Position numbers and translations under genes: made by a program. The notes under the pieces were generated by a model, which did not search any database, had not been told where the DNA came from, and was given only the letters and a program-made list of their open reading frames with translations. This document shows, one piece after another, positions 1-13,014 of a stretch of 64,000 bases of DNA. Position 1 is the stretch's first letter, and each line of letters starts with the position of its first letter. The stretch comes from Phascolomyces articulosus (Eukaryota > Mucoromycota > Mucoromycetes > Mucorales > Lichtheimiaceae), in the NCBI GenBank assembly GCA_025677815.1, contig JAIXMP010000013.1:62001-126000 (forward strand), read 5' to 3'.

Positions 1-1051
1 ATACAGCATCAAATAGAAGACAAATAGGATCTGATTTATTTTTCATTGACAAAGTCAAATAAATATTTTTTATATAATTACATGGTATAATATCGCAAAA
101 AAAAGTCATAAGCCATAAGTCGTAAGTGTGATAATAACGGTGCAATGTTAAAAGATAGTATATTTGATTTATTACATTTGATAAAGACCAAGAATATAGT
201 AAAAAAAAAGTCCATAAAATAGAACCCAATTTATTTGTAAATGCACTACTCATACAAATGCTACAATATATATCTACGTAAGGCTCTACATAATTAGAGC
301 CTCATATTCACTTTGATTTGACTAAGAAATGTTCTTTCGAAAAAAAAAGCATAAGATATATACTTCAAATGACGCTATTAATATGTTTTATAAACAACTC
401 ACCTAGGGCATAAATCTAGATCACAATTAACTATAGTAGGTAGATAGAATCGGACACTTCATCACCTTTTTGAAATAACAATACTTCTTAAAAGATCATG
501 CCCGTTGTAAAAGAAAAAAATAGTAAAATGCAAACGCCAATTATTACCTTATACTTACAAATAGTAAGTTTGAGTGAACAATAGTCTGAATGACGGGGTA
601 CAGGAAAAAGATAACTGATAAAAGAAGCCGAAATGTACGTCGATAAAACATTATGCATTCAACCTCACTTTTTGCAAACTCTACACTATTTGTAACGGAT
701 TTTTAGAACTGTCAGAAATACTTGTTAAAACCACAATACACAAATTGTTTATCAAGTTGTTGCATCTTATTAGTGGTAAATTTACTTTATAATTAGTTAA
801 AGCAACAAAAAATAACCACCATTATGCATATTGCAAGTTATCGTTGTATGACTGTACTATACTATATGTAATAATGATGGTAATAAAAAAATGAGGAAGA
901 GAGTAAACATATATTTCTATATTATCCAAAAATCATAAAAAATAGTAAATGATAAAAGATACATAGCAACAATTATATAATAGTGGAATGGTTGTTAAGC
1001 ACAGTGGTTATTAATTTAACTTATGTCATAAAAACAACAAAGGATTATTAC
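1..1051. other. AT-rich stretch without a supported gene
   Basis: No conserved protein is readable here in any frame. Many A and T runs are present. On the minus strand, about 549-651 could encode a short hydrophobic leader followed by a good GTAAGT donor, but the exons that would have to follow stop at once, so I do not call a gene. Confidence 0.6.
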
Positions 1052-1370
1052 CAGCAACAAAAGCATTAATAAATTCATTATGGCGTACATGATACCAATA
1101 ATCGCCATGACCATATGTTCTCTAGAAGAAACTCACGATCCAACAACAAAAATAACTATATGCATCTTTATCAGAGAAGGCACTGTCGATCAATTGTGTC
1201 ATCAAATGGGCCATGTAAAAAATCCACCCTGTTGTATCATACTATAATATCAAGTTTACCCAGAGCATCAAATCAACTCTATATCATTTTGGCTATATCC
1301 ATCGAACTATTATAAGTTTTAATATCAATATTAGAATTAGAGTCAGCCTCCTCATTATGCATTCCCTTTG
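1052..1370 (-). pseudogene. Possible decayed exon of an unidentified protein
   Basis: On the minus strand one frame reads as ordinary-looking protein for about 75 codons, including the segments YMAHLMTQLIDSAFSD and GHGDYWYHVRHNEF. It is broken by in-frame TAG codons (one at 1122-1124) and is bounded at its 3' side by a plausible donor at 1051. A second readable stretch starting MHNEEADSNSN lies just upstream in another frame. GC content is visibly higher than in the surroundings. The plus-strand frame over much of the same stretch is also open, so the coding strand is not certain. I do not recognise the family. A gene relic, a transposon relic or chance are all possible. Confidence 0.3.
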
Positions 1371-3285
1371 CTAATTATATTTTTGAAGATAAAAAAAAAA
1401 GAAAAGAAAAAAAGTGGGTTCATCGCAAATACGATAAGCCAATCACTATATAACATTTTTATATTATTTTAATATATAGAAAATCATTATTTGTAATTGT
1501 ACATATATATATATATATATATCACATTTTTAAAATAAGGCATTTTCCATTGTCTTTTTTAGTATTGTTTTATATTCTCTATGAATTAGACTATATAATA
1601 GTATAACAATTGCTTAACGAAAAATCAATACAATTAATTCACAAAGGAAGGAATATATTATGCAGAAATTTAATATCCATAAACCACTACTATATCTACC
1701 TTCAAGAATAAGTAGGTTGATTTTAAAAAAGTATAAAAATTAGGAAAAGTACCTATGGCTTCAAATTTGATTATATCATAATAATATAATAAGTAGTTGT
1801 ATATTGATCATAATCGGTTTTCTTATACATTGTTTATAAAAATATATTCTTACAAACAATTATTAAAATTAATAAAATGTATATCGATATGGTGGTTTTG
1901 GGAATCACAAAAATAGAAAGCGAATCTCTGTAGCGGCTTGAGGTAAAATAAATAGCAGTACTGGTTTTTTTTATATTTACACATCATTTTGAATATACAT
2001 ATACCTATTTTATACCAGATATGTGAGTGTACATATGCGCTTGCCAGTGTTGTCAAAGGACTGTTTCCATATATTATGGTGAATTATTCGTTTTAATGGC
2101 TATGTTATTATTTGTTTATGGACATGAATTATTAATTTGCATTTGAAATCTATATATTCGTAAGCTATCAAGAATACTTTTGTAGACTATTCGACTCTTC
2201 TTACATACACAATCCAGCGAACCCCACTGTGAACAAGTCCCCAACAGCAACAAATCAAAGATCCTCTTAACTATAGTTTATTGGTTCGTCACTGGTACGT
2301 GTCACGGCAATACAATAAATGAACCGCATTTGCTGCATTAACAACGAAAAGTTTTTGTAAGTAGAAGTGTTCAGAAGAGAGGAGAAAACAAGTAAAAACG
2401 CATCTTTCGATTTTTTTAAAGGTCTCCATTTGACACGAGTCTAATTTTTTTTTTTATCAAAGCTTCCATATAACGTATGCGTATATTGCATATATTCTTT
2501 GATAAACTCATCTATAAAATCTAGTATATAATCCTGTGATATAGATATTCATTTTAATATATATGATGGGTGCGTGTCATTTGCAAATTTTTGCATTATC
2601 ACAATGTGTTATATTAACGGAATAGTAGGCATAAATAAAAACAAATTTATAATTTTATATGTAGCATAGTAAAGCATACAATATATCTTTTGTATTAAGT
2701 TATTCTTTTCTAGAGCTTGATGAGCACGTTACGTTTTTTTTTTTTGCATTAACACAAACAGTGGCGTTACATGTCGTCTTCCAATGTTGAATTATATACT
2801 ATTTAATAATTGCTTAAATAAAGTACAGTCATTATAAGGATTGGATGATTTTTGTATCTAGTACGTATATTGAACTGATTATCTAATCCAGTATATAAAA
2901 ACTAAGGTAGACAATAACATCTCCTCCAACAGACTAGTCAGTGACGCATGCTTGGTGGAGAGGCTTTGCAGCAAGCCACAATTGAAAAGGGGATAAAGTT
3001 TAATACCATGTATATTATTTGGAACTTTTATTTTTTATAAATTTATTAGGGAAAAAATATGTAAATCAATGAGTAGTAATGGATCTATATGACTTTCTAT
3101 TCTTCAATAGAAAGAGATTGATATGTGTTCCTGAAGATTTATCAAAAAGTTATAAAAAAAAAAGACCCGCAAAAGCGAAAGTCACGCACGTTTTCTCTAC
3201 TTTGCTTAGGCTCTCTTACAATACGAAAAAAAATTCTTTTGCCGATATTTTCGAAACGATCAGAACTTGTTAACACTAAATAAAA
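1371..3285. other. Intergenic, AT-rich, with a small higher-GC island
   Basis: I see no supported gene. A (TA)n tract lies near 1503-1521. A higher-GC patch at about 2205-2345 has short open frames on both strands but no start, splice or family signal. A TATATAAAA-like box near 2893 is almost 400 bases before the eIF3g start and could belong to its promoter. Confidence 0.6.
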
Positions 3286-5048
3286 ATGGCCACTGTGTAT
3301 GTAGAAAAAAAAAGAGAAAACCATAGTTTGCATTTAACAAAGCCACGATCTACACCATTATTGACAATCTTTATTCCATTTATATAGAGCACCATCAAAG
3401 CATTCTTGGGCTGACGAAATTGAAGAAGAAGAGGGTGAGTTTTGTTTATATATATATGTATATTTATATATTTTATTAGATCGCCAACAGACAAAAATAA
3501 TTACGAATTATACGCCACCCAAACTTTTCATGACGTGAACATTCTTATAAATGAGTCGATTGACGCATTATTATCTATTTTTTTCTTAAAAAAATAGATG
3601 CCTACGCACCAAAGGTATTCACTGATGAAAACGGTATTAAAACCATCATTGAATTCCGAGAAAATGAAGATGGCAAGAAAGTCAAGGTAAAAATGAAATA
3701 TTGATCTTATTACTGAAATAATAATGGAGAGAGAGAGGATACAATTTTATGTGGTTTGAAATAAAATAAATGAATGTGGCTAAATGAATGATCTATTTTA
3801 GGTGACGCGAAAGATTCGTTCAAAACTTGTAACAGAACATGTCAACAAGGCAGTTGCTCAACGTAAAAAATGGGCCAAGTTTGGTGAAGAGGAAGGTAAT
3901 AAACCAGGACCCGATCTTTCTACAACTACAATTGGTGAAAATATCCCATTAAAGTTGGGTAGCACTGCTGGCAAGGTAACAAAAGGAAAAGAACTAAAAG
4001 AACTAGAAAAGAAATGAAAATATGAAATGGATATAAGTTTAAAAGGAAATTTCGTGAGAAAAACAGACGGGAGAACCAAGGGAGAGTAGTAGTGTAAACG
4101 GGGAAAAGGGACAAAAGATGGGGATGAAAAAATAAAAGATAGTAAAGAAGGGTATATCGAGACTAACGATAAGGGTGAATCCATCTTTTTACTCACCGTG
4201 ATGAATTTTCTACTTTTACTTGATGTATTATATTAACTATAGAGTGTTGATACTGTTGCTGCTGAAGAAGCACAAGAGAAGCTCCGTCGACAAGCTAAGG
4301 CCAAGAATATCATGTGTCGTATCTGCAAAGGTGAACATTTCACATCCAAGTGTCCTTACAAAGATACACTGCAACCATTGGATGAAATTGCCAATTCGAT
4401 CGAATCCGTTAAAAATGAAGGTAAGAAAAATTTAGATTGGGTTTTTCACATGTTTCTATAAAATTATTTAAATATGTAAAAAAAAAGATATTCAAATGTT
4501 TGGAAAAAAAACAATAATTACAAAAATTTACATGTGAAAAAAATGAATTCACTTTCAATATTCATGCGTAAATTGGTTGTAATCTTTTACTTTTTTTATA
4601 TATATCTATGGAATGAATGAATGGATATATTGATAATTATTCTAATGATTATTATTATTATTATATAGTTGATATCTCAGAATCTGCAGCAGCAGGTGTT
4701 GCTGATGCAGCTGGTGGACCTAACAAGTATATTGCACCCCATCTTCGTAAGGGAACTGCTAGCGGTGCTGGTGAATCTATGCGCGATACAAAGAGAGATG
4801 ACAGTGCCACGCTCCGTGTTACAAACTTGTCTGAAGATGTAACGGACAACGACATTTATGATTTGTTCTATCGCTTTGGTCAAATCGCTCGTGTCTATCT
4901 TGCACGCGATCGTGAAACCGGCTTGTGTAAGGGCTTTGCCTTTGTTTCGTTTACTGACAGAGACGATGCTGAACGAGCACAACAAGCCATCAATGGTTAT
5001 GGTTATGATAATCTCATTTTACGTGTTGAATTTGCTCGTAGTTCATAA
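3286..5048 (+). CDS. TIF35: Translation initiation factor eIF3 subunit G
   Basis: eIF3g is an RNA-binding subunit of the eIF3 complex, which acts in scanning and in re-initiation on the 40S ribosome in the cytoplasm. The model has six exons: 3286-3296, 3388-3434, 3598-3686, 3802-3975, 4243-4420 and 4669-5048, giving 292 aa. The N-terminus has the family motif [11 protein letters not shown] zinc-binding segment [16 protein letters not shown] lies at about residues 131-146. A C-terminal RRM at about 212-291 has RNP2 LRVTNL and RNP1 GFAFVSF. Length and order match yeast Tif35 and human EIF3G. The first coding exon is only 11 nt; the start was chosen because splicing at GTATGT joins ATGGCCACTGT to the conserved N-terminal frame. 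The identification is firm. The first exon is the least certain part. Confidence 0.95.
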
Positions 5049-5619
5049 ATTTGATTCATTGGTATTGTTGTTGTTGTTTTCTATTATCATCACCATCTTT
5101 ATTATTATTAAAAAAAGTAATCATCACCAAACTTTTTTTCCCCGCTTTTTTCCATCTTGTCTCTCTCAATCAAAATTCCATATAACAACTTTACAGCTTT
5201 TCACACTTTTCAAACACACACACATTTAAACACAATTCCACATACAAACCGTTCATCAAATAAAAATTATATAGTATAGTAAAGTTAAAGAAAAAGTCAT
5301 ATAATAATGGTATACTCATAATACTCATAGTAGTCATAGTAGTAGTATATATGTATATAAGCACATGAATTAGAAAATGACGTATTTTTGGTACAAGAGA
5401 TGTTACATATCTTATAGAAATAGTAATAACACAAAAAAGTCCGCCCCATTTTGTTTGCCATTAGATGCTTTCGTTAGAACCAATGATTCTAAATTTTTTT
5501 TTATTAAGTTTTTTTTTATTCCCCTCTTCGCTTTTTTCTTTCTTTTACTTTCTTCTTTTTCTTTCTTGTTTTATATTTTATTAATAAAGTTTTTACTTAT
5601 CCTTACCCGTGAAATATAA
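5049..5619. promoter_or_regulatory. eIF3g 3' end and promoter/leader of the Mga2-like gene
   Basis: This holds no gene. The first half is T- and TTA-rich and probably contains the eIF3g 3' UTR. From about 5505 to 5580 runs a pyrimidine-rich tract of repeated CTTTTTTCTTTC type, ending about 40 bases before the next ATG, which is a common fungal promoter or leader feature. Confidence 0.45.
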
Positions 5620-7257
5620 ATGGAACCTCAAGACCCACAATTAGAATCACTCGATGGAGACGGGTCAATGTCTTTACATAGTTCAAACAACTCATCACCA
5701 CCTGAACAAACTGAAGACGCTATGGATTTATTTTTAAACCACGTAACTGATTATAATAATTCACAACACCACCACCACATTTCATACGATACTCAACATA
5801 ATTCTGGTAAAATATATATTCGTTTGTTTCATATAAATATATCATAATATATTTGCCACTTGATATATTAGTGTTTTTATTATACTTTTATCTCTGTTAT
5901 ATCCTACTTCTCCTGTCTCTCCTGGTTCTCCTACCTTCTTTTTTCCCCTCTTCTCCCCTTTTGGTTCCTGAATTAACATTAAAACGTTTCATTCATTCAT
6001 TCATTTTTATAGTACTTGACCCTACCAATGTACTTGTAGGGCATGACCATCCTAAACTCGACAATTCAACATCACGTAGTATGTCTCAATTTGACCATCA
6101 CCATATAATGGAACTGTCAACAACAACACCACCTGCTGAAGATACAGATATTATTCCTCCCACTACTACTTCTCCTCCTACTACCTCTATTCAACAACCA
6201 CAACCACAACACTCTCAAACAAATTCTAAAGGAAATAAAGGAAAAGAAGGTGGCGGTGGTTTACTTAATGTAACGTGTCTTCTTTTTTTAAAAATTATTT
6301 TGAAACTTTAAACCAAAATATAAACTCACCATAACACACACACATAAATATATATATTCCTTTTCGTTCGAATAGGCCTTTGCAAACCCGCTACTGCATG
6401 CTATTCCTGTTCTAGCTAGAAATTGTTTAAATTTTGAAGATTTTCTTGCGCAAGCTGCTATGCATGGGTAAAATACATATTCATATTTTTTTGTTATATA
6501 TTTCCATAGATTTCTGTATAAATGTATACAAGAATTTCTTGTATTCATTTTTTTTATTTTCGAGTATGATTTTCAAATCAAATGAAGATTAAAAAATTAA
6601 CATGTGCAATTACATATGATATATATCTGATAGTCAAAATGGACTTCTTGGTCCTAAACTTCAAAAATCCGAAGATGGCTCACCTTCGGATTATGCGGCT
6701 CCGGACAAATTACTCTTGGATCCTACAAAAGAATCCAACATGATGTTGTAAGTTTCTATATTTCCTATATATATAAATATATAGAAAGAAACTCATTAAA
6801 TTCAATGATGTTTGTATTATTAGATCCAGTAGTAGTAAAGTAGCAAGTCCGTATTATATTCGCGTTCTTGGTTTACCTGAAACAGGTGCAAAATCTCGTG
6901 TAGAAACCCAGATCAAAGTATGTGTTCAACTCGTTAATTCTACAACCAACGAGCTTGCCACAGACTGGACACATGTACGCCTTCCTGAACATATGGTTGC
7001 CAAGGAAAAATTAAAGAGAAAACACCAAAAGGGTACTACTCCTACCCCTATTACAGCTGGTAGTGTTGGTGCTAGTAGTGGAGATGATAATTCAGCTCTT
7101 GATGAAGCCAAACTTCTTAAACTTGAAGCTGCGGTGGTGTGTGATAGTCACCCGGATAACGAGATCATCATGTGCACGAGCTGTGTTCATCGAGAGGTAA
7201 GATGAGAAAAATCTCAGACTAATAATTATTAGAGAAATTATTAATCTTTCTTATTTA

Positions 7258-7294
<37 letters not shown>

Positions 7295-9819
7295 CGATCA
7301 TCATTACCATCATCTTCTTTATATCTATAGCGTAAACGATTAAAACGTAAACGTGATAACAAAGTAGCACGAGCAGCTAAAAAAGAAGCAAGTGCTGCAA
7401 AATTGGCTGCACTGTTTGCCAATGATTTACCTGACTTGAATGATGAAGATGTTATGGCTCAAGAACGTCGTAAAATCTTGTTATTCAACTGTAGTGAATA
7501 TGTTGAATTTAATGATGGTGAAGCCACTTTGCCTACAAGAGTGACATGTTATTGTCGCCATCATAGTGAAAAAACGGGTTTCAGGTAATTTTTAATAATT
7601 ATTTTTGGAAAACCTTGTTTTTCTTTTTTTAAATTAAAAAAAATTGGATGATACGCTTTTTTTTTGTTTTTTGTGTACCCATATGGCATACTTACTTATT
7701 TATAATGGTAATATTTCATCATTTTAGACTTGTATTCACTGTCAAGGATTTGCATAATCATGTCATTGCAACAGGTCGATCACCACCTATTATGATTACC
7801 GATGATCATAAGAGTTCAAAGGTTCAACAGCAACAACAACAACAACAACAACAGCAATCATCTAATGCATCCACTACGAATACTACAACAGCCAGTAGCA
7901 CTTCCACTCGGAAGCGAACACGTACCGAGTTTGATAATAATAGTAACACAGAAGTACCACCCAATTCTAAAAAGAAAGCAAACAATACTGCCGCCACTAA
8001 CGGAGATGGCGAAACTGACTCGGGTGTGTCAAGTCCTAGTCAAATGGTATCAACACCACCTACTCCAACATCACAAACAGATGACTTACCTACAAGTCCT
8101 AATAGTACTTCAAAAGCATCGACCACACACCCTTCTGTCATTCATCCCATGGCAACCGATTCAATGCATTTAGATCAACATCAACAAAACACTGTAACAC
8201 CAGCATCATCTTCCACTGGAGGCCAGAGCTTCTTGTCACACATGCATCAATACAATGATTCCGTTCCGGAAATACCACAAGGGGAATTATTTGATTTCCT
8301 TAATTCGGAAGATATTAATGTCGACCACTTAATAACCTCTTCTTCTTCTTCTACCGTCACTCCTACCAACACAATTATTGCTCCCCATAATCATCAACGA
8401 GATCAACAACAAATTCAACATCACGGAGGTCGTGCGTCATCTGTACCTACTATTACCCCTACACCAACTACCACCAATACTACAACATCTACACCTAGCA
8501 CAGCAGTAGCAAACCGTTCTTTACCACAGCTTCCACCTACAGTAGCTCATCGACGACGTACTGTAGCACCTGGTATGACATGTGCACAACAACAATGGCA
8601 AGCTAGTAACATGTATGCCAAGATGCAACAAAAGAATGCAGTTGAACGTTCCAAGGCCAATGGAGGAGGTGCCAATTTACCACGTCTTCATCGATTGATT
8701 CCTTCTGAAGGACCTATTTATGGTGGTTCTGAAGTCACTGTCTTGGGTGCCAATTTTTATGAAGGATTGACTTGTTTGTTTGGTGAAAATCCAGCCGTCC
8801 CCACTCATTGTTGGAGTTCCAATACCTTATTATGTATTCTTCCACCTGCCGCTAGTGCAGGACCTGTCGTTGTCTCTTTCAAAGAACATCCCTTGATGCT
8901 TGAGGGTCAAGACGTTGTCTTGTTCACCTATTTCGATGAAAGTGATCGCGCCTTGATGGAGCTTGCCCTTCAAGTGGTGGGTTTAAAGACCATGGGAAAA
9001 GTAGAAGACGCTCGACAAATTGCCATGCGTATTGTTCAAGGCGATAGTGCTAGCAAGGATAACAACAGCGGTACTGTCACCATGACAAGCACAAGCCATG
9101 GTACCACTCGTACCACCACCGTCAGTGGTCTTCGTATCAATTACCGTGATAAATTATCACTCAAGGCAGCCATGGCCGTCTATGATAATGCACGTACATT
9201 ATGTATTGGTCGACTGGAAGAACAAGTGATTTCTGCCCTTGTGGCAGCCATGCATATGCAACAAACTGCTTTATCCATGACCAAAGAATTATCATTGACC
9301 AATCGTAACGAACATAGTCTTTTACATTTAGCCACGATTTGTGGTTATGATCGTTTGGTCAAGACATTGGTCAAGTTGGGTTGTGATGTGGACCAATCGG
9401 ATCATAATGGGTTTACTGCATTGCATTTTGCGAGCTGGACTGGCAAAGTGGATATTGTTCAAGCATTGATTGCCAAAGCCAATTTGGATGCACGTAATAT
9501 TATGGGCAAGACACCTGAAAAAATGGCGTTGGAGGCGGGTCATAAACAAGTCTTGGAATTATTCAAACGTATGCCTAATCGACGACAACGTAACAAACAA
9601 AAGAAGCGAAAACAAAGTGGCGAACAAGATGATGATATCCGCATACCACTTTCTGAATTCATTCCTTCAGAAGCAGTAGAGACGGCAAGAGCTGTATTAC
9701 CTACTCGTTTAAACGATATGCTTTCTACCTTTTATACATTATCTGTCAATACAGCCTGTGTCAAGAATTTAGGCGTGGCTGTTGGTCAAGTATATAACTT
9801 TATGTTGGATCCATTCTAA
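5620..9819 (+). CDS. Mga2/Spt23-like IPT/TIG and ankyrin transcription factor
   Basis: Yeast Mga2 and Spt23 are ER-anchored factors that are released by ubiquitin-dependent proteasome processing and switch on the fatty-acid desaturase gene OLE1 and hypoxic genes. The model has seven exons: 5620-5806, 6013-6269, 6376-6467, 6634-6747, 6824-7196, 7331-7584 and 7728-9819, giving 1122 aa. An acidic Q/H/S-rich N-terminus precedes the conserved region (YYIRVLGLPETGAKSRVETQ and, further on, the basic segment RKRLKRKRDNK). A low-complexity linker follows, with a polyglutamine run near residue 460. The IPT/TIG domain is at about 743-826 (LIPSEGPIYGGSEVTVLG) and two ankyrin repeats at about 953-1041 (HLATICGYD, LHFASWTG). 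The yeast proteins end in a membrane anchor. Here the protein ends YNFMLDPF with no clear hydrophobic segment. The family assignment is good; the target genes are inferred. Confidence 0.88.
7261..7292. repeat. (TA)16 microsatellite
   Basis: This is a perfect TA dinucleotide repeat lying within the fifth intron of the Mga2-like gene, upstream of the exon that starts at 7331. Confidence 0.95.
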
Positions 9820-10360
9820 ATTTTTTTCACATTATATATATATACAATTATTCATTTATTTATCCTTACTTTAAACACGCACACACACCCTTCTCTTTTT
9901 CTCGTCTTCAACTCACTTATATAACACACTCACTGAAACGCTCACACTCACCACTCACATAATCATTTTGTTTTTATTATACTTTATATTATATTTTTTT
10001 ACTATATTACTCTCCTTCTTTTTTCAAACAACATTCATATCTAAATCAACCTATTATAACAGAAACTCACATTAAACCCTTCCTCACCTTTCTTTCTTTT
10101 TCTTCTTCTTTCTTTTCTTTTTCAATTGTTCAAACAAGATACCTTTTTTTCTTCGTTATTTTTTTAAATAAACGTATATTATTTCTTTTCTTTTCAATGA
10201 TATATTCCAAATAAGGAAGCGTCGGATTTGCTGGAACTACTTTGTTATATGTAAAGTCAGTAGTAATAGAGCTGCATCGTAACCGTTTTTCTTTCCATTT
10301 CTTTCTTTCTTTTTTTACACTTGCAAAAAACACACACATATACACGCCTATAAATATACC
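9820..10360. promoter_or_regulatory. Intergenic region between the Mga2-like gene and DDI1
   Basis: This stretch has no gene. It is strongly strand-biased: T/C-rich on the plus strand, with long CTTTTTCTTCTTC-type tracts around 10085-10130 and 10280-10315. That pattern suits the 3' UTR of the upstream gene followed by a pyrimidine-rich promoter for DDI1. Confidence 0.4.
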
Positions 10361-12623
10361 ATGCGCATAGTAGTGACTACTGATACGGACGAACTCTATA
10401 ATCTTGAAATTGATAGCCAAATGGCTATTGAAGATTTGAAAGCTCTACTCGAAACTGAAGTAAGAATTTAAAAAAACACGTTATTTTTTTTCTCTCTTCC
10501 ATTCGCTTGTAACCCTTTTTTTTGAAACCAAAAAGTGATTCACTAAACAAAGCCTACTCCTTTTTCATTATTAGTCTGGTATACCGCCGGAACAACAAGA
10601 GTTATATCATAATGGTCAACTTTTAAATGAAGCAAAAAAATTATTAGAAGAATATGGTGTGGGTCAAGATGATCTAATCTTGATGCGTCGTAAACCAACA
10701 GCAACATTGGCACCTTCAGGTGAAGCAGCTGGAGGCGACGCCATGGCCAGGTAAAAAAAAAAAAAACTATTTATATTATAAGTGTTATATATGAAACGCA
10801 TGCGACCACCTGTTTTTTTAATAGAAAAAGGGAATAGCGTAATGGAGGTTTAATAATACTTGGTAATACTCAATTCATGAAATCTTGGTTTTTTTTAGTA
10901 ATCCAAACTTTGATCTCATGCGACAACATGTTTTACGTGATCCTCGTTTATTGCAGCAACTCGCCAACGTAAGTAAGAGAAAGAGAGGGAAAGTAAAAAG
11001 GAGTTTAGTTTTACTCAACATGTTATGTATGTATGCTATAGACAAATCCAGAGTTAGCTCGCGCTGCTCTAAATGATCCTGCTCGATTTTCATCTATGGT
11101 TCAACAATTAGAACAAAATCGAAGACATGCTGAACAACAACGCATGGATATGGTAAATTATCAATGAAAGATGAGACAAGGAATTTCTACAAATATATTT
11201 ATTTTAAAACGTGAATATATATATATATATATATAATAGGTTGCTTCCAATAATGACCCATTTGATATAGAAGCACAAAAACGTATTGAGGATGCGATTC
11301 GACAAGAAAATATTGCAGCTAATCTTGAAGCAGCAATGGAATATAATCCTGAATCATTTGCACGGGTAAAAAAGAGAGAGAAAAGTAGATAGATGAGTCC
11401 ATTTTGGAAAAATGTTTTTGCATTTTTATTTTATCCATTGGGGCTTTTTCCTTTACTCATTTGGTTTTTTTTTTTCATGTATAGGTCACTCGTTTGTATA
11501 TTAATGTTGAAATTAATGGTCGTAAACTTGTTGCATTAGTAGATTCTGGTGCACAAAGTACTGTCAGTAAGTATTTCACTCAAAAGTAGTAGAATACCAA
11601 TGATAGATCTATTGATAAAACTAAAAAAAAAAAAACTGTTGGCGTATAAAAAAATATAGTCAGTCCAGAAACGGCCGAAGCATGTGGATTAATGCGTTTA
11701 GTGGACACGCGATTTAGTGGTGTCGCCAAAGGTGTAGGCACGGCGAATATTTTGGGAAGAATTCATAGTGCACAGATGAAACTTTCAAAAGATTTTTTTA
11801 TTGCTTGTTCATTTATTGTGGTAGAAGGAAAAGGGTCTGAATTATTGTTTGGTCTTGATATGTTGAGAAGACATCGGGTAAGATGGAGTAGTATAATGTG
11901 GAAAAAATATATGTATATAAAATATAGCATTATTGACTTTATTACTATATTCAAATTAGGCATGTATTGATCTTCGAAAAAATGCATTGACATTTGATGA
12001 TGGTGATATACCCTTTTTAAATGAACACGAGTTACCAGAAAAACAACGCATGATTGAAGTAAGTGAGGATGATTCTGTGTGTTACCTTTAAAGTCAGCGA
12101 TAAAACTAATTAAACGAATGGGGATCTTTTTTTTATTAGATCCATGGTAGTGCCGATGATGAAATGCCGACAGAAGCGCGTGTTGCGGGCTCTCAAGCTT
12201 CGGCAAATGCTGCTATCAGTAGCAGTAGTTCAGGGACATCATCTGAACCTGCATCTCAACAGCAGCAGCAGCAGCAGCAATCACAACAACAACAGGAACA
12301 ACCAAAACAGCAAGGTATATAGATAAATTGATTTAATAATATTAAAAACTGATAATAATATTATAATTTTTAGAATCCAAATACCCGGAAGAACACATTA
12401 AATTGCTAACCAATCTTGGAGTGAGTCGTCAGGTAAAGTTTATTATGATAACAGCGAATATTGAATGGGTGAAGGAGAAAGAAGATAATGATAGGATGAC
12501 AATAATAGCAAATAACAACAAATTTATTTATAATAATTATAATTATAATAGGAGGCTATCAATGCGCTGGATATGGCGTCGGGAAACCCAGACTTGGCCG
12601 CTAGTTTACTATTCCAAAACTGA
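10361..12623 (+). CDS. DDI1: Ddi1, ubiquitin-receptor aspartic protease
   Basis: Ddi1 is a proteasomal shuttle protein with a retropepsin-like protease fold that cleaves or delivers heavily ubiquitinated proteins. The model has eleven exons: 10361-10459, 10575-10750, 10899-10968, 11042-11152, 11240-11365, 11485-11566, 11660-11877, 11960-12058, 12140-12314, 12374-12432 and 12552-12623, giving 428 aa, the usual family length. A ubiquitin-like domain covers residues 1-75. The RVP domain begins near 195 and has the catalytic motif VDSGAQSTV, with the Asp at about 214 intact. A Q-rich linker is followed by a C-terminal UBA domain at about 386-428 ([19 protein letters not shown]). All three domains are complete, so the protein should be active. 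The start at 10361 fits the first residues of the UBL. Identification is firm. Confidence 0.95.
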
Positions 12624-13014
12624 AAAAGAAAAACCTTGTTGTTATAGTAATTCATTTGCTTTTTTTCTCTCTTTTCCGCATTTTTATTTCCTTTTTCTTC
12701 CTTCTTTCTTCCTTTCCTCTCTTCTCTTCTCGCTTTTTGTTTTTTTTTTTTTGTCGCTTAAAAATAACAACAAGCAACAGCAATACAAAAATAACAAATC
12801 AAATCAAAAACGTATTTATATATATTATATCTCACCTTTGAAAAGAATATATTATATATTATACAGCAACAATAACACCTCTATCCCCCTCCTCTTATTT
12901 TTTTTTTTTGACTCAATCATCATTGGTCTACCATTGCAAAAAAAAAAAAAACAAACAATAAATAATAAAGAGTAACACGCCCTTTTATTAGCTAAAGAAA
13001 GAAAAAGAACAGAA
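12624..13014. other. DDI1 3' end and kinase upstream region
   Basis: No gene is visible. The stretch begins C/T-rich (12655-12760) and then becomes A-rich. It should contain the DDI1 3' UTR and the kinase promoter or leader. Confidence 0.5.

Noticed and set aside
549..651. Minus-strand hydrophobic leader MFYRRTFRLLLSVIFFLYP with GTAAGT donor
   Set aside because: Every exon combination I tried downstream stops within a few codons, so a secreted-protein gene is not supported.
3858..4196. Minus-strand frame of 112 codons over eIF3g
   Set aside because: It lies antisense to a confident exon and its intron and is Phe/Ser/Pro-rich as expected from purine-rich sense sequence.
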